Shown: positions 1 to 9,314, numbered from the stretch's first letter. The stretch: DNA of 64,000 nucleotides from Pseudomonas putida (GCF_002906855.1 NZ_MINI01000028.1:2108001-2172000); one strand, 5' to 3'. Made by a program: numbers and translations. Notes: generated by a model from the letters alone, not told the origin.

Positions 1-56
1 GCGCCGATGCCGGCCAGGCGCAGTGCCTTGGCGGGGCCTTGCAAGGGTGAGTTCAT
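1..56 (-). CDS. N-terminal fragment of a gene divergent from the sigma factor (runs off the left edge)
   Basis: An ATG at 56 on the minus strand is preceded by a GGAAG ribosome binding site and opens a frame that stays open to the window edge. It begins MNSPLQGPAKALRLAGIG, which looks like the basic start of a signal peptide or membrane anchor. It is divergent from the ECF sigma gene and has its own ECF-type promoter at 88-115. ECF/anti-sigma pairs in this genus are often next to a catalase-family peroxidase and a cytochrome b561, so such a target is possible. Eighteen codons are too few to name it. Confidence 0.5.
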   Translation of the reverse strand, partial: MNSPLQGPAKALRLAGIG

Positions 57-87
57 GGTCGTCTTCCGGTTCAGTGAAGGTGCCGGT

Positions 88-115
88 ACGACGGAGCAGG
101 GAAAAACTTATTCCC
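88..115 (-). promoter_or_regulatory. ECF-type promoter for the leftward gene
   Basis: On the minus strand GGGAAT (115-110) is followed by 16 nt and then CGTCGT (93-88). This fits the GGAAT / CGTC pattern of many ECF sigma promoters. The predicted transcription start lies about 25 nt before the ATG at 56. The motif and spacing match the plus-strand promoter at 121-148. Confidence 0.55.
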
Positions 116-120
116 TCGGC

Positions 121-148
121 GGGAATAGATTTTCTCGCCAGGCGTCTG
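121..148 (+). promoter_or_regulatory. ECF-type promoter of the sigma/anti-sigma operon
   Basis: GGGAAT (121-126), 16 nt, then CGTCTG (143-148), followed about 38 nt later by the sigma ATG at 187. It has the same -35 hexamer and spacer length as the divergent promoter. This suggests that the sigma factor drives its own operon and the leftward gene. Confidence 0.55.
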
Positions 149-186
149 CCCCATACACTGACAACCCCAGCGCCCGGTACCTGACC

Positions 187-708
187 ATGCACGATCTGGA
201 CGAACAGCAGTGGCGTGAGCTGCTGCAGCGCCTGCGCCGCTTTGCCTTGTGGCTGACCCGCGAGCCCGGCAGCGCCGATGACCTGGTCCAGGCCACGGTC
301 GAGCGCGCCTTGAGCCGCCGTGGCCAGCAACGCGAAGCCGAGGCCCTGCGCGCCTGGCTGTTCACCATTCTTTATCGACTGTTTCTCGACGGTAAGCGCC
401 GCGAGCGCTTGCATGCTCGCTGGCTGTCGTGGTTCGGCCGCGGCGCCGTGGAACACGAAGCGGTGGGCGACAATACCGAGGACATCGTCCTGGCCCAGGC
501 TGATTTGCAGGCCTTCGCCCAGCTGTCGACCGAGCAGCGGGCCCTGCTGTTGTTGGTCAGCATCGAGGGGCTGAGTTACAAGGAAGCGGCCGCAGCCCTG
601 GAAATCCCAATTGGCACGGTGATGTCGCGCCTGTCGCGCGCCCGTGCTGCTTTGCGCGAACTGACCGAGGGCAACCCCCAGCCGCCGGCCTTGCGGAGAC
701 TCAAATGA
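187..708 (+). CDS. ECF-family RNA polymerase sigma factor
   Basis: A 173-residue sigma factor with only the two ECF core regions. Region 2 lies at about residues 15-75 (LTREPGSADDLVQATVERAL and the WLFTILYRLFLDGKRR segment). Region 4 lies at about 105-155 with a clear helix-turn-helix (GLSYKEAAAALEIPIGTVMSRLSRARAAL). It directs RNA polymerase to a small regulon and is normally held by the product of the next gene. I chose the ATG at 187 because homology starts there and the ECF-type promoter lies just upstream. The frame is open upstream to position 7 without homology. It overlaps the anti-sigma gene by ATGA, indicating translational coupling. The inducing signal cannot be read from the sequence. 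Confidence 0.9.
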   Translation: MHDLDEQQWRELLQRLRRFALWLTREPGSADDLVQATVERALSRRGQQREAEALRAWLFTILYRLFLDGKRRERLHARWLSWFGRGAVEHEAVGDNTEDIVLAQADLQAFAQLSTEQRALLLLVSIEGLSYKEAAAALEIPIGTVMSRLSRARAALRELTEGNPQPPALRRLK

Positions 709-1457
709 CACGCCTGATCCCTGGTGAAGACGAGCTGCACGCCTACATCGACGACCGCCTGGAGCCGGCGCGGCGCGCTGAGATACAGGCCTGGCTTACG
801 GCCAACCCGCAGGAAGCGGCGCGGGTCGAAGCCTGGCGCAACGATGCCCGGCGCCTGCGTGCGGCCTTGGCAGGGTTTGCCGAGCAACCTGGGGCGGCCA
901 CGCTCGACCTGCGCCAAGTGCAGCAGCGGGTGCGCCAGCGCCGGCAGCGGCGGCTGGCTTCGGCGGCGGTGTTGTTGCTGGCCATGGGCGTCGGTGGGTT
1001 GGGTGGCTGGCAGGCACGACAGGTGACCTTGGCCAGCAATGAACTGCCGATGGCCGATGCGGTACAGGCTCATCGGCTGTTCGCCAGCAGTGAGGCACTG
1101 GATATCCAGGCCAGCGACCCGGCGCAACTGCGCGATTGGCTGGGCCGGCATTTCAGCCGTGTGGGGCAACTGCCGGACCTGGCGGGTTACGGCTTTCAGC
1201 CGGTGGGCGCGCGGTTGCTCAGTAACGAGCAGGGGCCGGCGGCGCTGCTGGTGTTCCAGGACCGCAACGGCCAGCGCATCAGCCTGTTCCTGCGCTCGCC
1301 CGGTGACCGCTATGAGCGTATGCCGCAGGGGCAGCGGGTCGACGGGCAGCTGGAGGCGCGGTACTGGTCGCATGGGGCGTACAACTTTGCCCTGGTCAGT
1401 GCGGCGGACGACGGGCGTGGGGCGGGGGTAGGGGAGGCGCTGCGGTTGGGGTTGTAG
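705..1457 (+). CDS. transmembrane anti-sigma factor
   Basis: A 250-residue membrane protein with the usual anti-sigma layout. The cytoplasmic N-terminal region of about 80 residues (GEDELHAYIDDRLEPARRAE, then a second amphipathic helix) should bind the sigma factor. One transmembrane helix follows at about residues 84-103, then a periplasmic domain of about 145 residues. The N-terminal domain has no HxxxCxxC zinc motif, so this is not a ZAS-type redox anti-sigma. It overlaps the sigma gene by 4 nt. Its likely role is to hold the ECF factor at the inner membrane until a periplasmic stress signal releases it. Confidence 0.85.
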   Translation: MTRLIPGEDELHAYIDDRLEPARRAEIQAWLTANPQEAARVEAWRNDARRLRAALAGFAEQPGAATLDLRQVQQRVRQRRQRRLASAAVLLLAMGVGGLGGWQARQVTLASNELPMADAVQAHRLFASSEALDIQASDPAQLRDWLGRHFSRVGQLPDLAGYGFQPVGARLLSNEQGPAALLVFQDRNGQRISLFLRSPGDRYERMPQGQRVDGQLEARYWSHGAYNFALVSAADDGRGAGVGEALRLGL

Positions 1458-1486
1458 CGGGAGTGCAGGGCTTGAGGCATGCAGAG

Positions 1487-1530
1487 CCTTTGAGATCGAG
1501 CGTCGCCCGCGCGGCGCTCGGTCTCAAAGG
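1487..1530. terminator. hairpin between the anti-sigma gene and xthA
   Basis: A 16-nt stem (15 of 16 pairs) between 1487-1502 and 1515-1530 encloses the GC-rich core CGCCCGCGCGGCG. The two flanking genes converge on it, so it may end transcription both ways. The core resembles the repeat arms at 32654-32870, so it may be a lone member of that repeat family. Confidence 0.55.
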
Positions 1531-1563
1531 CGACACACCGCTCGCGCCATGCACCCAGACAAT

Positions 1564-2376
1564 TCAACTCAATTCGAGCCAGATCGGCGCATGGTCGGAA
1601 GGCTTTTCCATCCCGCGCAGCTCATAGTCCACGCCGGCCGCCTTGATCCGTGGCACCAGGCCCTGGGAGGCCATGATCAGGTCGATGCGCAGCCCGCGCT
1701 TGGGGTCGTCCTCGAAGCCGCGGCTGCGGTAGTCGAACCAGCTGAAGCGGTCGGCCACGTCCGGGTACAGGTGGCGGAAGCTGTCCACCAGGCCCCAGCC
1801 CTTGAGGCGCTCCATCCACTCGCGCTCTTCCGGCAGGAAGCTGCACTTGCCGGTCTTCAGCCAGCGTTTGGCGTTGTCCGGGCCGATACCGATGTCGCAG
1901 TCCTGGGGCGAGATGTTCATGTCGCCCATGACCAGTACCGGCTGGTCGTTGTTGAACTGCCCTTCGAGCAACGCTTGCAGGTCGCTGTAGAAGCGCTGCT
2001 TGGCCGGGAACTTGGTGGGGTGGTCACGGCTTTCGCCCTGCGGGAAGTAGCCGTTCATGACAGTGATAGGGTTGCCGTCGGCATCGGCGAAGGTGCCCCA
2101 GATGAAGCGGCGCTGGGCATCCTCTTCATCCGTGGCAAAGCCCTTGAACAGGCTCAGCGGCGCCTGGCGCGAGAGCAGGGCGACCCCGTAATGGCCTTTC
2201 TGGCCGTGGTAGTGCACGTGGTAGCCCAATGCCTGGACATCGGCCAGGGGGAACTGATCGTCGCTGACCTTGGTTTCCTGCAGGCCGATCACGTCCGGCT
2301 GGTGCTTTTCGATCAGCGCCGCCAGCTGGTGCGGGCGGGCCCGCAGGCCGTTGATGTTGAAACAGACGATCTTCAT
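1564..2376 (-). CDS. xthA: exodeoxyribonuclease III
   Basis: A 270-residue enzyme of the exonuclease III / AP endonuclease (EEP) family. It cuts DNA 5' of abasic sites and degrades 3' ends in base-excision repair. Visible signatures are the N-terminal [14 protein letters not shown] with the metal-site Asn, GLQETK with the catalytic Glu34, NGYFPQGES with the active-site Tyr, [13 protein letters not shown], the FDYRSRGF segment and the terminal [11 protein letters not shown]sp-His pair. The length matches the E. coli enzyme (268 residues). It is monocistronic and divergent from the GNAT gene. Confidence 0.97.
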   Translation of the reverse strand: MKIVCFNINGLRARPHQLAALIEKHQPDVIGLQETKVSDDQFPLADVQALGYHVHYHGQKGHYGVALLSRQAPLSLFKGFATDEEDAQRRFIWGTFADADGNPITVMNGYFPQGESRDHPTKFPAKQRFYSDLQALLEGQFNNDQPVLVMGDMNISPQDCDIGIGPDNAKRWLKTGKCSFLPEEREWMERLKGWGLVDSFRHLYPDVADRFSWFDYRSRGFEDDPKRGLRIDLIMASQGLVPRIKAAGVDYELRGMEKPSDHAPIWLELS

Positions 2377-2539
2377 GGAAAGACAATCCTGATAAAAGGC
2401 CGGATGCTAGCCGACATCGGCGTTCATCACCAGCATGGCGGCTTGGCCAAGGCGCTGCTAACGTGCTGAATGAGGTGAACGATGCGCTGAGGAGCACCTC
2501 CAAGGCACTGACATGCCCTTTCCAGGAGGACGACCCGCC

Positions 2540-3190
2540 ATGCTCGAAGCCACTGCCGCCCAGGCGCGCATCTGCACACTAGATGACGGCTACAGCCGTG
2601 AGGCGCGTTCGCTGCTATACAACGCCTATCGCCACGAACCGACCTTCGCCTATATCTTCGAGGCCCAGCGCCCAGGCTACGAACGCCGGCTGCGGGTGAT
2701 GGTGCGCGAGTGGGTACGGCAGCACTTCTATCTGCAATTGCCGGCCATCGGCCTGCTGCTGGAAGACCGCCTGATCGCCCTGGCCCTGATCGTGCCGCCG
2801 CAACGCCGGCTCGGGGTGGCCGACAGCTGGGCCTGGCGTTTGCGCATGCTGCTGGGCACCGGCCAGCATTGCACCCGGCGTTACATGGATTACCAGGCGG
2901 CGCTGGCCAGCTGCCTGCCGACCGGGCAGGTGCATATGCTGCCGCTGCTGGGGGTGCATCCGCAATTTCGTGGCTGTCACTACGGCGAACAATTGTTACA
3001 AGCTGTTCACGACTGGTGCGCGGAAGACCCCAATACCCAGGGCGTGGTGCTGGACTCTGGCAACGAGCATTACCTGGCCTTTTACGCTCGCCAGGGTTAT
3101 GAAGAGATAGGCGAGGTGGCTGTAGGGCCAATCCGGGAAAGGGTGTTCTTTCATCCAAATCCAGTGTCATCCATGTCATCAATTGCTTGA
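2540..3190 (+). CDS. GNAT-family N-acetyltransferase
   Basis: A 216-residue protein with the GNAT fold. The acetyl-CoA binding stretch is LGVHPQFRGCHYGEQLLQAV (a variant of the Q/RxxGxG/A loop, with the second glycine replaced). It is followed by the typical VVLDSGNEHYLAFYARQGYEEIGE beta-strand and helix. The preferred start is the ATG at 2540, which has GGAGGA 10-11 nt upstream; the frame is open 9 codons further up. The substrate cannot be inferred. It is followed on the same strand by tamA after about 45 nt, so it may share a transcript. Confidence 0.8.
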   Translation: MLEATAAQARICTLDDGYSREARSLLYNAYRHEPTFAYIFEAQRPGYERRLRVMVREWVRQHFYLQLPAIGLLLEDRLIALALIVPPQRRLGVADSWAWRLRMLLGTGQHCTRRYMDYQAALASCLPTGQVHMLPLLGVHPQFRGCHYGEQLLQAVHDWCAEDPNTQGVVLDSGNEHYLAFYARQGYEEIGEVAVGPIRERVFFHPNPVSSMSSIA

Positions 3191-3234
3191 TGAAGGCCGC
3201 CAGGCGCCTCCCTTGAGCGCATGGCTCTGGTAGC

Positions 3235-4986
3235 ATGCGCCGCATGACGTATTCAGGAAGACTAACCTGGGGCCTGGTTTTCTGGGCCGCCAGTTTTGCA
3301 GCATGGGGCCAGAGCGAGTTGCTGGTGAAGGTAAAACCTGCCAACAAGGAGCTCAAGGCCAATGTCGAAGGCTATATCGGTACCCTTGGCGACCGCGATG
3401 AAGAAGCGCTGCTGCGTTTCAGTCGCGGGGCACAGGAGCAGGCGCGCAAGGCCGCGCAGGCACTTGGCTACTATCAGGCGCAGATCGACACCGAGGTCAA
3501 GCCGCCTGCCAAGGCCGATCAGCACCCACAACTGATCATCAAGATCGACCCCGGCGAGCCGGTGCGCCTGCGCAACGTGACTGTGCGCATCGAAGGGCCG
3601 GCCAGCGAGATGAAAGCCTTTCGCGTGCCTGACAGCCGCGCCCTGCGTGCGGGCGAACAGCTCAACCACGGCCTGTACGAAGATGCCAAGCGGCTGATCC
3701 AGAACCAGGCTTCGCGTTATGGCTTCTTCAGTGGCCACTTCACGCGCCAGCGCCTGGCGGTCGACCCTCAGGCCGGCGTGGCCGATATCGAGCTGGTTTA
3801 CCAGAGCGGGCCGCGTTATCGCCTCGGGGCGGTGAAGTTCAGTGGCGACACGCCGCTCGACCAAGACCTGCTGCAGCGCATGGTTTCGTTCAAACCCGGT
3901 ACGCCCTACGATTCCGAACTGGTCGCCCAACTCAACAACGACCTGCAATCGAGCGGCTATTTCGAAGGCGTGCGGGTCGATGCCGCACCCACTGCGGCGG
4001 TAGGCGAAGACATCCCGGTGGACGTCCGCCTGGACACCCGCAAGCCCCGCACCATGGGCCTGGGCCTGGGCTTCTCGACCGACGTGGGCCCGCGTGGCAA
4101 GGCCAACTGGACGCGGCACTGGGTCAACCCGCAAGGCCACAGTTATGGCTGGGAAACCGAGCTTTCGGCACCGCGGCAGAACGTCGGCCTGTGGTATGAC
4201 GTGCCCCTCGATCCACCCTTGACCGACAAGCTGCGCTTCGCTGGCGGCTACCAGAACGAAGAAATCGCCGGCACCGACACCCTCAGCAAGCTGTTGACCG
4301 TCGGCCCGGAGTGGCACAGCAAGCTGGCCAGCGGTTGGCAGCGGGTGATCTCGCTCAAGTACCAGCGCGAAGAGTATCGCCTGGGCGATGATTCGGGGCT
4401 GAGCCACCTGCTGATGCCTGGCGTGAGTTTTTCTTACCTGCGCAGTGACAACCGCATCGACCCGCACAACGGCTACCGTTTGCAGTTCGACACCCAGGTG
4501 GCCAAGGAAGGGCTGATGTCCGACACCAATCTGTTGCATGGCAATGTCCTGCTCAAGGGCCTGACCACCCTCGGCCACAACCACCGCTTTCTCGGGCGGG
4601 TGCAATTCGGTGGCAGTGCCACCAATGGATACAAGAACAACATTCCGCCGTCGCTGCGCTTCTTCGCCGGTGGCGACCAGAGCGTGCGCGGCTACGACTA
4701 CCAGACCCTGTCGCCGAAGAACAGCGACGGCGATCGCATCGGCGGCCGCTACCTGGTTGCGGGCAGTGTCGAGTACCAGTATTCGTTGGCCGAAAAATGG
4801 CGAGTAGCGACCTTCATCGACCAAGGTAACGCCTTCAACACGTTGGAGCTGCCCAGCCTCAAGACCGGGGTCGGTATCGGTGTGCGCTGGGTGTCGCCGG
4901 TCGGGCCGCTGCGCCTGGACCTGGCCAAGGCACTCGATGACGACGGCGGTATTCGCCTGCACTTCTCCATGGGGCCTGAGCTGTGA
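3235..4986 (+). CDS. tamA: TamA, outer-membrane subunit of the translocation and assembly module
   Basis: A 583-residue Omp85-family protein. A signal peptide (about residues 1-25, ending FAAWG) is followed by three POTRA-like domains to about residue 265. A 16-strand barrel follows, with the conserved late motif GGDQSVRGYDYQTLSP (lid/RGY region) and the C-terminal beta-signal RLHFSMGPEL. With TamB it inserts a subset of outer-membrane proteins and helps lipid homeostasis. An alternative ATG lies three codons downstream (3244). The stop overlaps the tamB start (TGATG). Confidence 0.95.
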   Translation: MRRMTYSGRLTWGLVFWAASFAAWGQSELLVKVKPANKELKANVEGYIGTLGDRDEEALLRFSRGAQEQARKAAQALGYYQAQIDTEVKPPAKADQHPQLIIKIDPGEPVRLRNVTVRIEGPASEMKAFRVPDSRALRAGEQLNHGLYEDAKRLIQNQASRYGFFSGHFTRQRLAVDPQAGVADIELVYQSGPRYRLGAVKFSGDTPLDQDLLQRMVSFKPGTPYDSELVAQLNNDLQSSGYFEGVRVDAAPTAAVGEDIPVDVRLDTRKPRTMGLGLGFSTDVGPRGKANWTRHWVNPQGHSYGWETELSAPRQNVGLWYDVPLDPPLTDKLRFAGGYQNEEIAGTDTLSKLLTVGPEWHSKLASGWQRVISLKYQREEYRLGDDSGLSHLLMPGVSFSYLRSDNRIDPHNGYRLQFDTQVAKEGLMSDTNLLHGNVLLKGLTTLGHNHRFLGRVQFGGSATNGYKNNIPPSLRFFAGGDQSVRGYDYQTLSPKNSDGDRIGGRYLVAGSVEYQYSLAEKWRVATFIDQGNAFNTLELPSLKTGVGIGVRWVSPVGPLRLDLAKALDDDGGIRLHFSMGPEL

Positions 4987-7900
4987 TGCGTGTGTTGAAA
5001 TTCATTCTGCTGGGTGTGCTCGGCAGTGTGTTGCTGGTGGTCCTGACCCTGGGCATGTTGCTGGGGACCGAAGGGGGTAGCCGCTGGGCGCTGGGCCGGG
5101 TGCCAGGGCTGACTATCGATGACTTCCAGGGCCGCCTGGCGGGTACCTGGAAAGCCAGCCATTTGAGCTGGATCGACGGCGGCAACAATGTGCAAGTGGA
5201 GGCGCCGCTACTGAGCTGGTCGCCTGCTTGCCTCCTGCGCGCCACGCTGTGTATCGACCAGTTGCAGGCTCAGCGGGTCGACATGGCCTTCGCGCCAAGC
5301 GATCAACCGGCCGAAAGTGGCCCGCTGCAGTTACCCGCGCTGCACTTGCCGGTGGCGATCGAGGTCGGTGAGGTAAAGGTGGGCCAGTTGCGCCTGGATG
5401 GTAGCGATCTGCTCGGCGATCTGCACCTGGCGGCGCATTGGACCGCTAGCGGGCTGCGTATCGAGAGCCTGCAGCTGCAGCGTGACGATGTGCACGTGCA
5501 AGTGCAGGGCGACTTGCAGCCTGAGGGCGATTGGCCGGTACAACTTCAAGGCCAGGTACAGTTGCCTGCGGTGGAGGGCAAAGCTTGGCAGCTGGCGCTG
5601 AACGCAAAGGGTGAATTGCAGAAAACCCTATCGCTCGACGCCACCAGCAGCGGCTACCTTGATGCCCGCCTGAGCGGGACGGTTCAGGCCCTCGCCGAAC
5701 ACCTGCCGGCAAAACTGCAGATTCGCGCCGATGCCTTCAAACCAACGGCATCGTTGCCCGACACGTTGCAGCTCAATCAGCTCGTGCTGGATGCCCAGGG
5801 CGATCTGCTCAAGGGCTACCAACTGTCGGGTAGTGCCAGCATGCCGGCCGAACAGGCACCGATCGCACTGGCACTGACCGGCAAGGTGGACGCCAAGGGC
5901 GCCAGGCTGGATGCCCTGGACCTGGCGGCCAGCGACACCCAGCGCGTCAAGCTGCAGGGCAGCGCTGACTGGCAGCAGGCGTTGAAGGCTGATGCCCAGC
6001 TGGAGTGGCAGGATTTTCCGTGGCTGCGCCTGTACCCGCTGGAAACACCGCCGCAGGTGACCCTCAAGCGTTTCAATGCCCAGGTCCAATACCAGAATGG
6101 CAATTACCAAGGTACCTTTAACGGTGACCTCGACGGCCCGGCCGGGGCCTTCACCCTGGCCAGCCCGTTCGAAGGTGACCTGGGCCAGGTACGCCTGCCG
6201 CAGCTGGCGCTGACGGCCGGGCAGGGCAAGGCGGCGGGCAGTGTCGCGGTGCGCTTCGCCGAGACCCTGGCCTGGGATGTCGACCTGCAGTTGTCGGCCT
6301 TGGACCCGGCGCACTGGCTGGCCGAGCTGCCTGGTACCTTGGCCGGGCCCTTGCGCAGCAAAGGTGAAATGAAAGGCGAGCAGCTCAGCCTGGATGCCCA
6401 GCTCGACCTCAAGGGGCGCCTGCGCGGGCAGCCGGCGGTGCTCAAGGTCGAGGCACAAGGGGCCGGGCAGAGCTGGACGCTTGGTGCGCTGGCCGTGCAA
6501 CTGGGCGATAACCGTATCAACGGCAGCGGCAGCCTGCAGCAGCGCCTGGCCGGGCGAGTCGACCTCGACTTGCCGCGGCTCGGCCAGCTGTGGCCGAGGC
6601 TGCAAGGGCAGGTCAAGGGGCGCCTGGACGTCAGCGGCACGCTGAACGCGCCGCAAGGCAACCTGACCCTGCAGGGCCAGCAGCTGGCACAGGAAGAAAA
6701 CCGCCTTCAGCGGCTCGACCTGGAGGCCCGACTGGACAGCGCTCAGCGGGGTGTAATCGACCTCAAGGCCAACGGCATCCGCCTGGGCGACACGGTGCTG
6801 GGCACCTTGCAGGCCAATGGCAAGGGCGACATCCGCCAACAGGCGCTGACCCTGGCGCTGGACGGCCCTCAACTCAAGCTCGACCTGGGTCTGGATGGCC
6901 AGCTGAGCAAAGGTGACTGGCGTGGCCGCCTGGCCAGCGGCAGGATCCAGGCCGGTGGCCAAGACTGGCAACTGCAGGCACCCGCCCGGCTGCAGCGACT
7001 GGCCAGTGGCCAAATGGATTTCGGCGCCCACTGCTGGCGCTCCGGCCAGGCCAGCCTGTGCGGCGAGGACCAGCGCCTGGCGCCCGAGCCGCGCCTGCGC
7101 TATCACCTCAAGCAGTTCCCGCTGGAGAGCCTGGCGCAATGGCTGCCGAAGGACTTCGCCTGGCAGGGCATGCTCAATGCCGACGTGAACCTCGATATCC
7201 CGGCCAGCGGCCCGAAAGGCAGCGTGCGTGTCGATGCCAGTGGCGGTACGTTGCGCGTTCGCGACAAGGGCCGCTGGATCGACTTCCCTTACCAGGCCCT
7301 GCGCCTTGACAGCACCCTGGCGCCACGCCGGGTCGATACACGTCTGGATTTTCGTGGTGAACGCCTGGGCGAACTGAGCCTGAACACGCGTATCGATCCA
7401 CTGGGCAAGGACAAGCCGCTGTCCGGCGACTTCCGCCTTGCCGGGCTGGACCTGTCGATCGCCCGTCCGTTCATGCCGATGGTCGAACGCCTGGCCGGGC
7501 AGTTGAATGGCAGCGGGCGCTTGAGCGGTAGCTTGCTGGCGCCACAGGTCAACGGCAACCTGATGCTCAGTGGCGGTGAGGTCAGTGGTGCCGAGTTGCC
7601 GGTCAGCTTGCAGGACTTTTCACTGCAGGCCTTGATCGCCGGCGATCAGGTGCAGCTCAACGGCGGCTGGCGCAGCGGGGCAGCCGGCCGCGGCCAGCTC
7701 AACGGCCACCTGACCTGGGGCCAGGCCCTGGGCATGGACCTGCGCCTGCAGGGCCAGCAGTTGCCGGTGACCGTCGAGCCCTACGCCACGCTAGAAGTCG
7801 CGCCAGACCTGAACCTGCGCCTGATTGATGACAAGCTGGCGGTGTCCGGTAAAGTGCTGGTGCCCAAGGGCAAGATCGTTGTGCGCGAGTTGCCACCCTC

Positions 7901-8657
7901 TACAGTCAAGGTCTCGGACGACACCGTCATCGTCGGCCACCAGACCGAAGAGGGCAAACCGCCCATGGCAATGGCCATGGATATTGACGTGGTCGTAGGG
8001 CAGGACACCCTGTCGTTCAGCGGCTTTGGCCTGACCGCCAACCTGCTTGGCCATGTGCACATCGGTGACAACATGGACACCCGTGGCGAATTGAGCCTGT
8101 CTGATGGTCGCTACCGTGCCTATGGCCAGCGCCTGACCATTCGCCGCGCACGGCTGTTGTTCGCCGGGCCGATCGACCAGCCCTATCTGGATATCGAGGC
8201 CATCCGTAAGGTCGACGATGTGATTGCCGGTATCCGCCTGAGTGGCAGTGCCGAGCAGCCGACCACCAGCGTATTCTCGGAACCGGCCATGAGCCAGGAG
8301 CAGGCGTTGTCCTATCTGGTGCTCGGTCGCCCACTGGGGACTTCCGGTGAGGACAGCAACATGCTTGCCGAAGCGGCATTGGGCCTGGGCCTGGCAGGCA
8401 GTGCCGGGATTACCGGCAGCCTGGCATCGGGGCTGGGGATCGATGACTTCCAGCTGGACACCGAAGGCTCCGGTAACAGCACCAGTGTGGTGGCCAGTGG
8501 CAACCTGACCGAGAAGCTCAGCTTGCGCTACGGGGTCGGGGTGTTCGAGCCGGCCAATACCGTTGCGCTGCGTTACAAACTGAGCAAGAAGGTGTATCTG
8601 GAAGCCGCCAGCGGGCTGGCAAGCTCGCTGGATATCTTCTACAAGCGAGACTTCTGA
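4986..8657 (+). CDS. tamB: TamB, inner-membrane/periplasmic subunit of the translocation and assembly module
   Basis: A 1223-residue AsmA-like bridging protein. It has one N-terminal transmembrane helix (about residues 5-25: FILLGVLGSVLLVVLTLGMLL), a very long run of beta-taco repeats rich in QGQL/LDLQ motifs, and the C-terminal TamB (DUF490) domain in roughly the last 350 residues, ending in an aromatic residue (FYKRDF). It spans the periplasm and contacts TamA. The ATG at 4986 shares one base with the tamA stop; a GTG at 4983 is the only close alternative. The length is normal for the family. Confidence 0.95.
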   Translation: MRVLKFILLGVLGSVLLVVLTLGMLLGTEGGSRWALGRVPGLTIDDFQGRLAGTWKASHLSWIDGGNNVQVEAPLLSWSPACLLRATLCIDQLQAQRVDMAFAPSDQPAESGPLQLPALHLPVAIEVGEVKVGQLRLDGSDLLGDLHLAAHWTASGLRIESLQLQRDDVHVQVQGDLQPEGDWPVQLQGQVQLPAVEGKAWQLALNAKGELQKTLSLDATSSGYLDARLSGTVQALAEHLPAKLQIRADAFKPTASLPDTLQLNQLVLDAQGDLLKGYQLSGSASMPAEQAPIALALTGKVDAKGARLDALDLAASDTQRVKLQGSADWQQALKADAQLEWQDFPWLRLYPLETPPQVTLKRFNAQVQYQNGNYQGTFNGDLDGPAGAFTLASPFEGDLGQVRLPQLALTAGQGKAAGSVAVRFAETLAWDVDLQLSALDPAHWLAELPGTLAGPLRSKGEMKGEQLSLDAQLDLKGRLRGQPAVLKVEAQGAGQSWTLGALAVQLGDNRINGSGSLQQRLAGRVDLDLPRLGQLWPRLQGQVKGRLDVSGTLNAPQGNLTLQGQQLAQEENRLQRLDLEARLDSAQRGVIDLKANGIRLGDTVLGTLQANGKGDIRQQALTLALDGPQLKLDLGLDGQLSKGDWRGRLASGRIQAGGQDWQLQAPARLQRLASGQMDFGAHCWRSGQASLCGEDQRLAPEPRLRYHLKQFPLESLAQWLPKDFAWQGMLNADVNLDIPASGPKGSVRVDASGGTLRVRDKGRWIDFPYQALRLDSTLAPRRVDTRLDFRGERLGELSLNTRIDPLGKDKPLSGDFRLAGLDLSIARPFMPMVERLAGQLNGSGRLSGSLLAPQVNGNLMLSGGEVSGAELPVSLQDFSLQALIAGDQVQLNGGWRSGAAGRGQLNGHLTWGQALGMDLRLQGQQLPVTVEPYATLEVAPDLNLRLIDDKLAVSGKVLVPKGKIVVRELPPSTVKVSDDTVIVGHQTEEGKPPMAMAMDIDVVVGQDTLSFSGFGLTANLLGHVHIGDNMDTRGELSLSDGRYRAYGQRLTIRRARLLFAGPIDQPYLDIEAIRKVDDVIAGIRLSGSAEQPTTSVFSEPAMSQEQALSYLVLGRPLGTSGEDSNMLAEAALGLGLAGSAGITGSLASGLGIDDFQLDTEGSGNSTSVVASGNLTEKLSLRYGVGVFEPANTVALRYKLSKKVYLEAASGLASSLDIFYKRDF

Positions 8658-8664
8658 GGGGGCG

Positions 8665-8751
8665 TCAGCGTACGGTGGCGGCCTCGACGAATTCGGCAGC
8701 AGCGGCCTCCTGAAGGCCGCGAGTGATATCCCGCAGGTCGATTGCGGTCAT
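8665..8751 (-). pseudogene. 28-codon remnant of a DUF2589-associated gene
   Basis: The frame reads MTAIDLRDITRGLQEAAAA and then EFVEAATVR before TGA. From memory, the first half resembles the start of the proteins encoded next to DUF2589 genes in pseudomonads (LKDITRGLQEAA...), which are far longer. It is therefore probably the N-terminal and C-terminal ends of such a gene joined by an internal deletion. It follows the broken DUF2589-like gene on the same strand. Confidence 0.45.
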
Positions 8752-8787
8752 GGGCGCGGGTGGGTTGTCCAAGGGGCTGGCTTCTGA

Positions 8788-8820
8788 GGCAGGAAGAGGC
8801 CCCGCTGGCAGGTGCGGGGC
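8788..8820 (-). terminator. intrinsic terminator after the DUF2589-like pseudogene
   Basis: On the minus strand GCCCCGC and GCGGGGC form a 7-bp GC stem with an 8-nt loop (8799-8820), followed by the pyrimidine-rich CTCTTCCT. It lies 26 nt beyond the pseudogene stop. Confidence 0.5.
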
Positions 8821-8845
8821 GAGCAATCAAGCATCGCGCTGACAA

Positions 8846-9314
8846 TCAGGCATCAGTGGAACCCTTGCCAGTGTCGCTTTCTACGGCGGGCGTGGGTTTC
8901 AGAGTTTCGGCCTGTGAGAGGGTGTCCTGACTTTCCAGCGTTGAAGTCTTGATTACGGTCGGCTTGGTGGCGGCTTCGGTGAGGAAGTCGATCACCCGCA
9001 TCATGGCTTCCGGCGGGTCCTGGCTACGCAGCGAGGTATTGAACGCATAGCGTGCCCGGGTATCGGTCTTGCGGGTTTGCGTGGACTTGCTGACGATGCC
9101 TTTGTACTCGCCTTGTTCGTCAACGATGGTTTCGTCGTAGTCGAACTGGATGGCGACCGCTTTTCCATCCTGCACGCAGACCTGCATGAGGGTCTGCATA
9201 GGATTTGCTGGCAGTGACCTGCGCCTGGACCATCGCTTGCAGCGGTGCGGCGATCATGCGGTCCATGGGCAGCGCATTGATGACCGAACCGATAAGGCTG
9301 TTGTCGATAGACAT
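8846..9314 (-). pseudogene. DUF2589-like gene, frameshifted and internally deleted
   Basis: The ATG at 9314 opens MSIDNSLIGSVINALPMDRM, continuing with an LQAMVQAQVTASKSYAD helix that is typical of DUF2589 proteins. Around 9199-9205 the frame breaks: the continuation LMQVCVQDGKAVAIQFDYDE is in another frame, as if one base had been lost after the SYAD codons. Later the text passes directly from a GIVSK strand to STQTRKTDTRARY. From memory, intact relatives have some 60-90 residues there, so an internal deletion is also likely. The function of DUF2589 is unknown. The Mor-family gene is immediately upstream on the same strand. Confidence 0.65.

Noticed and set aside
3262..4962. 566-codon open frame antisense to tamA
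   Set aside because: Shadow of tamA, of biased composition and without homology.
9195..9210. Programmed +1 (or -2) frameshift in the DUF2589-like gene
   Set aside because: There is no slippery heptamer or stimulatory structure at the break, and the same gene also seems to carry an internal deletion. Simple gene decay or a sequencing error is more likely.
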